Source: a virus
Length of the DNA: 37,359 nucleotides
Direction: 5' to 3' (one strand)
IMG/VR virus record: IMGVR_UViG_3300020195_000084
Span: 1-37,359 of that record
Shown here: positions 5,475-11,643 of the stretch, one piece after another
Position numbering within the stretch: the first letter of the stretch is position 1
Layout of the letters: every line of letters begins with the position of its first letter
Position numbers and translations under genes: made by a program
Notes under the pieces: model-generated
Databases searched by the model: none
What the model was told of the DNA's origin: nothing
The model's input: only the letters and a program-made list of their open reading frames with translations

Positions 5475-7396
5475 CGCGCCGTCGGATCGACTGGCCGGCC
5501 TGCAGCGTGGCGCTCGCGCTGCTGCTCTGCATGGCGGCGCTCTGCGCGCGACACGTGCCCGCGCAGGTCGTGCACCTCGCCAACTACTCCGGTTCGGCCT
5601 TCGAAGGCTGGAAGCGCTGCACGGTCGATGTGATGCCGCCGCACGAGGCCGGCCAGGTCGGCGCCGCCCGCTACGTGCTGGGACGCCGCATCGGGCTCGA
5701 CGTGCGCGTGATCGACCTGCGCGTGCACCTCGAGCCCGGCGAAGTGCGCTCGATCGACCTGTCGACGGCGGCGCCATGGGCGTTCGCGCGCGGGCCTCTG
5801 CCGGCCGATCCGCTCGCGTTCTTCGGCGCGCCCTCGATCGCTGCCGTTCCTCTGCAGCTGATCGACCTGCGCGCTGACGGTGCTGCCTACCTGCTGCAGC
5901 TGCGCGCCCGCGTCGGCCCGATGCTGTGCACGAACCTGTGGACCTGGTGGTATCCCGATCAGCCCGCGTGGGCGATCGGCGAGGCCGTCGTGTGCGCGAG
6001 CAACCCGGCGGTCACCGACATGACCGCGACCGTGCCGACGGACTTCCGGCTGCGCTTCGGCGCCGCGGACGTGCTCGTGCCAGGTGCGCAGGCTGGTGGT
6101 GCCTGTCTGCTCCCGGCCGGCACGATCTTCGGCGACGGGCAGGCCAGGAGTTTCCCTATCACGTTCGTGTGGCGTCAGCACCTGACCAGCGCGGCCGCGT
6201 GGTCGAGTGCGGGCGCCGCTGCTTCGCTCGCGATCGCTGGCAACGGCATCGCGCGGCTCTACCCCGAGGGCAACCCGCAGCTCGCCGCCGGCAAGTCGCC
6301 ACTCGCCTGGACGATCGAGCACTGGGACGGCGCGATCGGGCGGTTGCACGGCTGGGAAGCGGGCCCGCTCGGCGTGCCGGCGCGCAGCCGCCAGACCGGA
6401 GCGTTCGAAGACCAGGGTTTCCCGGGTGCCGAGTGCGCGGTTGGCTTGCCTGGGCTCGGCAGCGAGACGGCGTGCTACCTGGTGGCGCTGGGGCAGAGCC
6501 GCCGTCCGTGCCACTTCCTGGAGCCCGACGGCTCGCTGATCGACCTGGCCAAGCATCCGCAGCTGGTGCTATGGGACGCGCGCCCGCACTGGCACCCGAA
6601 CGTTTCACCTGACCAGCTCGGCAAGTCACGGGGGCTCACCGAACTCGACACGCACGGCTGGCTCGGCCCCGACCGCGAACACTGGTCATGCAACAGGCTC
6701 GCGATCGGCGCGCGCATGACCGGCAGCCCGGCGCTGCAGTGGCAGTTGTCGATGCAGGCGCGCCTGTTCCTGCTGAGCGAGACGATCGATCTGCGCCTGT
6801 CGACGTCGCACGCGGACGCGGCGCGCAGCGCTTTCTACGCGGGCTGTCTCGTCGTGCACCTGCACCACAACCTCGAGGACCGGGCGCTGGCGGCGCGCGT
6901 GATGCAACGCTGGCAGCAACGCGTGCTGCAGGTCTACGTGCCCGAGTGGGGCAGCCAGGTCGCGGACGTGTGGGATCCGCGGGCCGGCGAGCCGCGCCTC
7001 GCGATCGAGACCGGCCAGCCCGTCAACTGGATGCCCGACCAGCAGGCCATGGGGGCGCTCGGGCTCGAACGGGCCTGCGCGATTGTCGGCCCGCCCGAAG
7101 GCCGCGATCTCGCGCTGCGCGGCGCCAAGGCCGTGCTGCTGCGCGCCTACACGCGGGACGGCACGAAGTGGCTCGAATGGGAGCGGCTCGGGTTTGCCGG
7201 CGTCGAGTTGCTCGTGCCGGTCGAGGGCCAGACGGCGCACCGCACCGGGTGGTATGGGGTGGTCGGGTTCCCGTGTGCGATCGCGACTGTGCTGCGGCGC
7301 GAACCAACGAACGAACAGGCTCGGTCGATCTGGGCCCAGATGCTGGGCGACAGCGGCGGCGGGAGCGCATGGTTGACGCCTGGAGTGCCCCGATGA
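5471..7396 (+). CDS. Large exported protein of unknown function, 641 residues
   Basis: The GTG overlaps the previous stop (GTGA), so it belongs to the early operon. Residues 1-32 look like a signal peptide: basic VTRRRIDWP, hydrophobic CSVALALLLCMAALCA, and a cleavage site near HVPAQ. The mature part is about 610 residues, rich in Trp, Gly and beta-type segments, with several Cys, and has no second membrane span. I do not recognise the fold. A surface or periplasmic function such as exclusion or adsorption control is possible. A misplaced structural protein is less likely because virion proteins are rarely secreted. No peptidoglycan-hydrolase motif is seen. A longer frame upstream is a shadow of the annealing gene. 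Confidence 0.6.
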   Translation: MTRRRIDWPACSVALALLLCMAALCARHVPAQVVHLANYSGSAFEGWKRCTVDVMPPHEAGQVGAARYVLGRRIGLDVRVIDLRVHLEPGEVRSIDLSTAAPWAFARGPLPADPLAFFGAPSIAAVPLQLIDLRADGAAYLLQLRARVGPMLCTNLWTWWYPDQPAWAIGEAVVCASNPAVTDMTATVPTDFRLRFGAADVLVPGAQAGGACLLPAGTIFGDGQARSFPITFVWRQHLTSAAAWSSAGAAASLAIAGNGIARLYPEGNPQLAAGKSPLAWTIEHWDGAIGRLHGWEAGPLGVPARSRQTGAFEDQGFPGAECAVGLPGLGSETACYLVALGQSRRPCHFLEPDGSLIDLAKHPQLVLWDARPHWHPNVSPDQLGKSRGLTELDTHGWLGPDREHWSCNRLAIGARMTGSPALQWQLSMQARLFLLSETIDLRLSTSHADAARSAFYAGCLVVHLHHNLEDRALAARVMQRWQQRVLQVYVPEWGSQVADVWDPRAGEPRLAIETGQPVNWMPDQQAMGALGLERACAIVGPPEGRDLALRGAKAVLLRAYTRDGTKWLEWERLGFAGVELLVPVEGQTAHRTGWYGVVGFPCAIATVLRREPTNEQARSIWAQMLGDSGGGSAWLTPGVPR

Positions 7397-7458
7397 ACTT
7401 CGAGGCCGCGCTCAAGCTGGGCGCGCCGGTCGATGCCCGAGCAGCCAGTCCGCGCTGA
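7393..7458 (+). CDS. Possible 21-residue peptide or truncated gene
   Basis: An ATG in an ATGA overlap with the exported-protein stop opens a frame of only 21 residues (MNFEAALKLGAPVDARAASP, then R). Its end overlaps the end of the leftward repressor gene by 47 bases. The coupled start matches the style of this genome, but the product is too short to judge. It may be the stump of a gene cut when the repressor region was acquired. Confidence 0.22.
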   Translation: MNFEAALKLGAPVDARAASPR

Positions 7459-7648
7459 TGCCGCATGCGGTCGCGATCGCGCCCAAGGTCAGGGCACCGG
7501 GCTCCATTTCTCCCCGCTCGTAGCGGCTGACCGTCATGGGCGCGACCCCAGCGGCCGCGGCCAGGGCCACCTGAGTCAGGCCGGCCTTCGCCCGGGCCGC
7601 GGAAATCTGTCGCCCTAACTCTAGTACACGCATACGCTTAGCTTTCAT
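7412..7648 (-). CDS. XRE/Cro-type repressor
   Basis: This 78-residue protein is the only gene of the central region on the minus strand. Residues 11-65 form an HTH_XRE domain: LGRQISAARAKAGLTQVALA, then AGVAPMTVSRYERGEMEPG and LGAIATACGISADWLLG. The helix-turn-helix is at about residues 24-45. It lacks a C-terminal peptidase or dimerisation domain, so it is Cro-like in size. The start at 7648 lies seven bases after a perfect TATAAT, which implies a leaderless message, as with lambda cI from PRM. M6 is an alternative start. Placed divergently from 7799, it is the natural candidate for the lysogeny or early-gene switch. Confidence 0.88.
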   Translation of the reverse strand: MKAKRMRVLELGRQISAARAKAGLTQVALAAAAGVAPMTVSRYERGEMEPGALTLGAIATACGISADWLLGHRPARPA

Positions 7649-7684
7649 GCGAAAGATTATAAGTGAATGCGTAACAGAAAGCTA
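7639..7684. promoter_or_regulatory. Candidate operator pair for the XRE repressor
   Basis: TAGCTTTC (7639-7646) and GAAAGCTA (7677-7684) are perfect 8-base inverted repeats 30 bases apart. Their centre falls on the TATAAT of the repressor promoter. A shorter dyad, CTTTC-ATGC-GAAAG (7642-7655), covers the start codon. Binding here could block both the leftward promoter and the rightward one. This is seen in sequence only, with no binding evidence. Confidence 0.4.
7656..7661 (-). promoter_or_regulatory. Repressor promoter -10 box (leaderless geometry)
   Basis: Read on the minus strand, TATAAT at 7661-7656 is followed by seven bases and then the repressor ATG at 7648. A -10 box followed by about seven bases and a start codon is the classic leaderless layout. 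No good -35 is visible; TAGCTT at 7684-7679 is the best, with a 17-base spacer. Confidence 0.55.
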
Positions 7685-7700
7685 GACGAAGACGTATACT
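7671..7700 (+). promoter_or_regulatory. Candidate rightward promoter
   Basis: GTAACA (7671-7676, four of six matches to the -35 consensus) is 18 bases from TATACT (7695-7700, five of six matches to the -10). Transcription would start near 7707 and run into the 7799 gene. The stretch 7620-7700 is clearly AT-richer than its surroundings. The -35 overlaps the right-hand half of the putative operator. Confidence 0.4.
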
Positions 7701-7798
7701 AGGGGGCGTCGCGAGCGAGTTGCGCGGACGACACGGCCCACCGGCCGCTTCCGGTGGCGCTTGGCGACCGGCGGACGGGCGCGCAGGACAGATGAAAG

Positions 7799-8134
7799 AT
7801 GCGACCGATCGATAGCAGCTACGACACCGCGTGCGCCGGCTTCCAATCCTCCGACCTCGGCCGGCGCGAATACGCGCTCGTATCGGACCACAACGGCCCG
7901 TGCAGCGAGGTGGGCGAGTACGCCTCAATCGAGGCGGCGATCGAGGCGGCCCGGACGATGGACACGGACGCGGCGCCGTCCGAAATGGGCGACGTGCTCG
8001 ACTACGACGGTCGCGACGACCGCGACGACAGCGGCCTGATTGGGGCCGCTGAAGCCGCGGGCTGGCGGATCGTCGCGTACGCGCCGGCCGGCGAATACTG
8101 GACGGTGCTCGTCCATGACGAGGCGGGCCTGTGA
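7799..8134 (+). CDS. Hypothetical acidic protein
   Basis: This 111-residue acidic protein has no recognised family. It is the first gene rightward of the divergent promoter region. The segment EYASIEAAIEAAR (about residues 40-52) is notable: the 65-bp tandem repeats at 34888-35120, read on the minus strand, encode EYASLDAAIEAAK. A second half (GWRIVAYAPAGEYWTVLVHD) looks like a short beta hairpin. The ATG is preceded by only a weak AAAG. Its TGA overlaps the next gene's GTG (GTGA). Confidence 0.6.
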   Translation: MRPIDSSYDTACAGFQSSDLGRREYALVSDHNGPCSEVGEYASIEAAIEAARTMDTDAAPSEMGDVLDYDGRDDRDDSGLIGAAEAAGWRIVAYAPAGEYWTVLVHDEAGL

Positions 8135-8307
8135 GTGCCCTGCGCCCCTTCTGGAACTGCAACGTCTGCCGCAGCCAGAACCACGAGATCGACGGCGAGT
8201 GCCAGTTCTGCGCGTGCGGCGGCACCGACTGCCGGCGCGACAACTGCTCGGGCGAGCACGGCAAGGCCGCCGCGGAAGCAGCGCGAATCGCGGAGGTGTC
8301 CGAGTGA
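8131..8307 (+). CDS. Small Cys-rich zinc-binding-like protein
   Basis: The GTG overlaps the preceding stop (GTGA). The 58-residue product has seven Cys (10, 13, 24, 27, 29, 34, 39) in the pattern CNVC...CQFCAC...C...C, enough for a zinc ribbon or a binuclear knuckle. It ends in a short helix (KAAAEAARIAEVSE). It was too short for a standard length cut-off, but the coupled start and dense Cys pattern support it. Function is unknown. Confidence 0.55.
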   Translation: MSALRPFWNCNVCRSQNHEIDGECQFCACGGTDCRRDNCSGEHGKAAAEAARIAEVSE

Positions 8308-8360
8308 GCCCCGCACCGTCCCTACCGTACGCGCGCCCCGACGGCGCGGAGAGAGAAACC

Positions 8361-8843
8361 ATGACCAACCGCCCCGACCATGTCTTGATCCGCCGCACCG
8401 GCCAGCCGTCCCTGCGGCTCGCCGGCGTCGTCCTCGCCGCCAGCGCGTCATCGCACACGGATGGCCCGGGCCGTAACCCGACGCAGAACCGGTGGCACGA
8501 GCTGGAACTGTGGACCGACGACCGGACGATCCAGGGCCCCGAGCAGCCACATTGTGTCGTAGTCCGCTACGTCACTCGGTGGGACGGCGAGCTAGGCCAT
8601 GACTTCGCTGAGATCGTGCCGCGCAAGAGCATCGGCGACGTGTTGCGGAGCCACGATCCAACCGAACACCTGGCCGGATTCCCCGCCGGCGCACAGTACG
8701 AGCCAAAACAAGAGACGTTGCGGCGATCGATCCGCAACGGATACGCGCACGCCGTGAGTGACATCCTCGATGCGGCGAAGGTGTGGGAGATCGGGACGCC
8801 GGGTCAGATAGCCGAAGGAGCAGGGGCTTCGGGGGAGTCGTGA
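8361..8843 (+). CDS. Hypothetical phage protein
   Basis: This is a 160-residue protein. I chose the ATG at 8361 because GGAGAGAG lies just upstream (8348-8355). A GTG at 8304 in a GTGA overlap is in frame and would add 19 residues. Sequence marks include HVLIRRTGQPSLRLAG, RWHELELW, VVVRYVTRWDGELGHDFAEI and FPAGAQYEPKQETLRRSIRN. The pattern resembles small hypothetical proteins I have seen on mobile elements, but no function is known to me. It is the last gene before the regulatory gap and terminase. Confidence 0.6.
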   Translation: MTNRPDHVLIRRTGQPSLRLAGVVLAASASSHTDGPGRNPTQNRWHELELWTDDRTIQGPEQPHCVVVRYVTRWDGELGHDFAEIVPRKSIGDVLRSHDPTEHLAGFPAGAQYEPKQETLRRSIRNGYAHAVSDILDAAKVWEIGTPGQIAEGAGASGES

Positions 8844-8875
8844 CGGCTTGAGTGTCATCAATCGTGCCAGATAGC

Positions 8876-8922
8876 CGATTTGGCAAAAGTACAATTTGGC
8901 CTACCCAACTGGACAAATTGGC
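8876..8922 (+). promoter_or_regulatory. Three direct 9-bp repeats in the AT-richer gap before the terminase
   Basis: CGATTTGGC (8876-8884), CAATTTGGC (8892-8900) and CAAATTGGC (8914-8922) are direct copies spaced 16 and 22 bases apart. TGCCA/TGGCA (8865-8869 and 8881-8885) and CAATTTG/CAAATTG (8892-8898 and 8914-8920) also form dyads. TACAAT at 8890-8895 could be a -10 box but has no clear -35. The region 8844-9070 is otherwise without a convincing gene. A binding site for a late regulator, or the packaging (pac/cos) signal that often lies beside terS, would fit. Confidence 0.4.
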
Positions 8923-9070
8923 TTGGAGGCTGTATCGGGTTCCCAGCATCGCCACCGCTTTCGGCATGGCGCCAAAGCCGGTCGGTCTGCCATTGGGGCA
9001 GCCCGCCGCCATGCACGAACCGGGCCAAGCCAGTCCTCGCATCGGACACCCTGTTACACCGGAGGCCAGT

Positions 9071-9484
9071 TTGCCCTTGTCGTACCCCCCCGACCGCCAG
9101 CGCGCGCAGCCGCCACGCCCAAAGGCGAAGCGCGCGCCGCGACCGAGGCGCGCCGCGGCCGCGCCATCGCAAATAGCGCGGAATGGTGACCACGACCCGA
9201 AGACCGGGCACTTCGTGCCTGGCTGGCGCGGCGGCCCTGGCCGGCCGAAGGGCATCGACTTCCGCGCGCTGATCACCGAGCAGCGTGGTGCCTCGCTCGC
9301 CGATGACCTGGTGCGGCTGTTCGACAGGCTGCTCGTGCTGGCGATCTCGGGCGACGTGCAGGCGGCGAAGCTGCTGCTCGACCGGGTGTGCCAGAAGGAC
9401 GCGGTGCAGATCGAGGCCGGCGAGTCGTTCGACGCGCTGCTGAGGCGCGCGCTTGGCATCGAAGTCGAGGTCTACGAGCAATGA
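9071..9484 (+). CDS. Putative small terminase subunit (DUF5681-like)
   Basis: The frame is open from 8852 (GTG). I place the start at the TTG at 9071 because it has GGAGG (9061-9065) five bases upstream, and because the codons before it look non-coding. That gives 137 residues; an ATG at 8966 is another option. The core GHFVPGWRGGPGRPKGIDFR, then LADDLVRLFDRLLVLAISGD and QAAKLLLDRVCQ resembles DUF5681-type phage proteins, which often precede terL. The basic N-terminus would contact DNA. It recognises genome ends and feeds the large subunit, if the call is right. The TGA overlaps the terL ATG. Confidence 0.55.
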   Translation: MPLSYPPDRQRAQPPRPKAKRAPRPRRAAAAPSQIARNGDHDPKTGHFVPGWRGGPGRPKGIDFRALITEQRGASLADDLVRLFDRLLVLAISGDVQAAKLLLDRVCQKDAVQIEAGESFDALLRRALGIEVEVYEQ

Positions 9485-10917
9485 CGGACCTGTCGCCCGA
9501 GATCGCCGCGCTGAAGCGCTGGCACGACGAGCCGCACACGTTCGTGCGGCAGTGCCTTGGCGCCGAGCCGGACCCCTGGCAGGACAAGGCGCTGCGGGAT
9601 CTAGTGTCGCAAGACCGCATGGCGATCTCGGGCAGCAAGGGCAGCGCGAAGACCGCGTTCTTCGCGTTCGCGATCTGGTACACGCTGGTGACGCAGCCGA
9701 ACTGCAAGATCGCCGCGACGTCGATCAACGGCACGCAGCTGCGCGACGGCCTCTGGAGCGAGCTCGCGCTGTGGCAGTCGAAGTCGAAGCTACTGCAGAC
9801 GCTGTTCCACTGGTCGCCCCAGCGCATCGTCAGGAAGACGTCGCCGGCGACGTGGTTCGCGTCAGCGCGCACGTGGAACCAGACCGCGGATCCCCACACG
9901 CAGGCGCAGGCGCTGGCCGGCTTCCGCGGCGACCGCGTCATGTTCGTGATCGACGAGGCCGGCGGCGTGCCTGGCGCGCTGCTCGCCACGGCCGACGCCG
10001 TGCTGGCCTCGAAGCAGCCGGGCCACTTCGCCAAGGTCCTGATCGGCGGCAACACGACGTCGCAGATCGGCGCGCTGTACCTCGCGGTCGCGAAGCAACG
10101 GAACCTCTGGCACTGCATCCGGGTGACGAGCGACCCGAACGACCCCGACCGCACGGCGCGCGTCAGCAAGGAGTGGGCGCAGCAGCAGATCGACGCGTAC
10201 GGGCGGCAAAACCCGTGGGTCAAGATCAACGTGTTCGCGGAGTTCCCTGAGCAGGCGGCCGGCAAGCTGATCTCGCTGCAGGACATGGAAGCCGCCGAGC
10301 ATCGGAAGGTTGATCCGCACGAGCGGGAGGCGGTGGTGCTTGGCGTCGACGTCGGCACGATCAACGACGCGTGCGTGATCTACCCGCGGAAGGGCAGACG
10401 CCTGATGCCGGCGCGCGTCATGCGTGGCAAGGACTCGATCGTGATCGCCGGCGAGATCGTGAAGGTCGCGCGCGAGCTGGGTGCGACGACGGTGTTCGTC
10501 GATGCCGGCGGGCCCGGCATCGGCGTGATCGACGCACTGCGCGCGATGGGGCAGAGCAGCGTGGTGCCGGTGTTCTTCGGCGGCGGCGCCGACGACTCGA
10601 CGCGCTATTTGAACAAGCGCATCGAGATGTATGTGCGCGCAGCCGCGTGGGTGAAGGAAGGCGGGCAGATCGAGGGCCGCGAGCCGGAGCTGGTGCAGGA
10701 CATGTGCGAGCCCGAGACGACCTGGAAGCTCACCGGCGAGCAGGTGCTCGAGGACAAGGACGAGATCAAGAAGCGGCTCGGGCGGTCGCCGGACTGGGGC
10801 GACGGGTTCGCGCTGACGTTTGCCTACCCGGTGGCGGCGCTGTCGATCGAGCAGGCGATGCGCACCGCGGGGATTGTACCCGCAGCGCATGACGAGTTCG
10901 GCTTCGGGCCGCTGTGA
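9481..10917 (+). CDS. terL: Terminase large subunit
   Basis: This 478-residue protein is the packaging ATPase and nuclease. The Walker A loop is G51-S-K-G-S-A-K57-T58, with Ala in place of the usual second Gly. Walker B is V-M-F-V-I-D158-E159. A downstream RNase H-like nuclease domain begins V-L-G-V-D290-V-G-T. It later shows DAGGPGIGVID and ends near SPDWGDGFALTFAY, where the last Asp would complete the metal site. Length and order are normal for podovirus and related TerLs. The start is in an ATGA overlap with the small subunit; the longer frame upstream is not used. Confidence 0.93.
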   Translation: MTDLSPEIAALKRWHDEPHTFVRQCLGAEPDPWQDKALRDLVSQDRMAISGSKGSAKTAFFAFAIWYTLVTQPNCKIAATSINGTQLRDGLWSELALWQSKSKLLQTLFHWSPQRIVRKTSPATWFASARTWNQTADPHTQAQALAGFRGDRVMFVIDEAGGVPGALLATADAVLASKQPGHFAKVLIGGNTTSQIGALYLAVAKQRNLWHCIRVTSDPNDPDRTARVSKEWAQQQIDAYGRQNPWVKINVFAEFPEQAAGKLISLQDMEAAEHRKVDPHEREAVVLGVDVGTINDACVIYPRKGRRLMPARVMRGKDSIVIAGEIVKVARELGATTVFVDAGGPGIGVIDALRAMGQSSVVPVFFGGGADDSTRYLNKRIEMYVRAAAWVKEGGQIEGREPELVQDMCEPETTWKLTGEQVLEDKDEIKKRLGRSPDWGDGFALTFAYPVAALSIEQAMRTAGIVPAAHDEFGFGPL

Positions 10918-11474
10918 TCCGCGAGGGGTCGCTCGCCGAGCTTCGTGCCCGCGGCGGCGAGCTGTTCGCCGCTGCCGCGGCGGAGACGGGCGTCGTGGGG
11001 GCGGTCCGCTGGGACGTGTTCGAATCGTACGAGCAGGCAGGCGTGCTCGTGGTGCTGCTCGTCGCGGACGACCTCGAGCTGGTCGGCTGGTGCGGCGCGG
11101 TGGTGAGCCCGGAGCTGTTCGGCGAGCAGACGAGCTTCGTGACGCTCACCCTGTTCGTGCGGCGCGATCACCGCGGGCGGTTCGGCCGGGCGCTGCTCCG
11201 CGCGATCAGGGCTGCTGCCGCGGACCACGGCGCCGACGTGCTGCGCGTGCAGGCGGTCCCCGGTAGTCGGCTCGAGCGGCTGCTGCGCCGCGAAGGCTTG
11301 ACAGCACGATCGGTTGCGTACGAGGAACGGACCATGCACTATATTGCACATGGTTGTAGGCACCGCGATCATCTCCGGTTTGGCCCTCGCCTACGGGGTC
11401 TACTCCGGCGAGCGGCAACACACGGCCCAGAAGAAGGGCGTGCAGCGCCAAGCGACCGCCCAACTGCTCTCTGA
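10914..11474 (+). CDS. GNAT-like acetyltransferase of the virion module
   Basis: The GTG overlaps the terL stop. The protein has 186 residues. Residues 60-145 fit a GNAT fold: strand ELVGWCGAVV, strand TLTLFVRRDHRGRFGRALLR (with an R-x-x-GRFG variant of the acetyl-CoA loop), then VLRVQAVPGSRLERLLRREG. GNAT-like genes sit between terminase and portal in many podoviruses, and T7 gp13 is a distant parallel. The final 40 residues overlap the next gene by 125 bases in another frame, are Arg-rich, and look like a read-through extension. Whether the enzyme is active is unknown. Confidence 0.65.
   Translation: MIREGSLAELRARGGELFAAAAAETGVVGAVRWDVFESYEQAGVLVVLLVADDLELVGWCGAVVSPELFGEQTSFVTLTLFVRRDHRGRFGRALLRAIRAAAADHGADVLRVQAVPGSRLERLLRREGLTARSVAYEERTMHYIAHGCRHRDHLRFGPRLRGLLRRAATHGPEEGRAAPSDRPTAL
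11335..11348 (+). promoter_or_regulatory. 14-bp near-palindrome, copy 1
   Basis: TGCACTATATTGCA is symmetrical at 12 of 14 positions and is flanked by CCA...CATGG, extending the dyad. The identical 14-mer recurs at 14878-14891. In both places a start codon (ATG 11350, GTG 14893) begins exactly two bases after it. The TATA core is AT-rich in a GC-rich genome. It could be a late promoter or operator, or an RNA element at the start site. Confidence 0.6.
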
Positions 11475-11643
11475 GGGCGCGGCCATGCGCCAGGAGCGCC
11501 TCGGAGAACAGGAAGACGCCCGGGCCCGCAGCAAGTCCCCTGACCTCGACGTGTTGCTCGGCGACCAGACCAAGCCCAAGCCCGGCGCGCTCGGCGTCAA
11601 CGCGGACCAACTGCTACTGGGCAACCGGTTCCTCGGCCGATGA
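11350..11643 (+). CDS. Small virion-associated protein preceding the portal
   Basis: This 97-residue protein starts MVVGTAIISGLALAYGVYSG, a hydrophobic segment. A charged Gln/Arg helix (RQHTAQKKGVQRQATAQLLS) follows. It ends LGVNADQLLLGNRFLG. This layout and the ending 'xVdxxqLxLGrxxLLG' are typical of a small podovirus protein encoded between the GNAT gene and the portal, whose function is not established. The start follows the 14-bp palindrome by two bases and has no Shine-Dalgarno site. It overlaps the GNAT frame by 125 bases, the only long overlap among the late genes. The stop overlaps the portal ATG. Confidence 0.65.
   Translation: MVVGTAIISGLALAYGVYSGERQHTAQKKGVQRQATAQLLSEGAAMRQERLGEQEDARARSKSPDLDVLLGDQTKPKPGALGVNADQLLLGNRFLGR

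Noticed and set aside
11298-11303. Perfect TTGACA as a -35 box for the gene at 11350
   Set aside because: The nearest -10-like TATATT is 36 bases downstream, far from the 16-19 base spacing needed.
11335-11348. 14-mer considered as a T7-like RNA polymerase promoter because it contains CACTATA
   Set aside because: Only seven bases match the T7 core, the rest is palindromic, and no single-subunit RNA polymerase gene is visible in the window.
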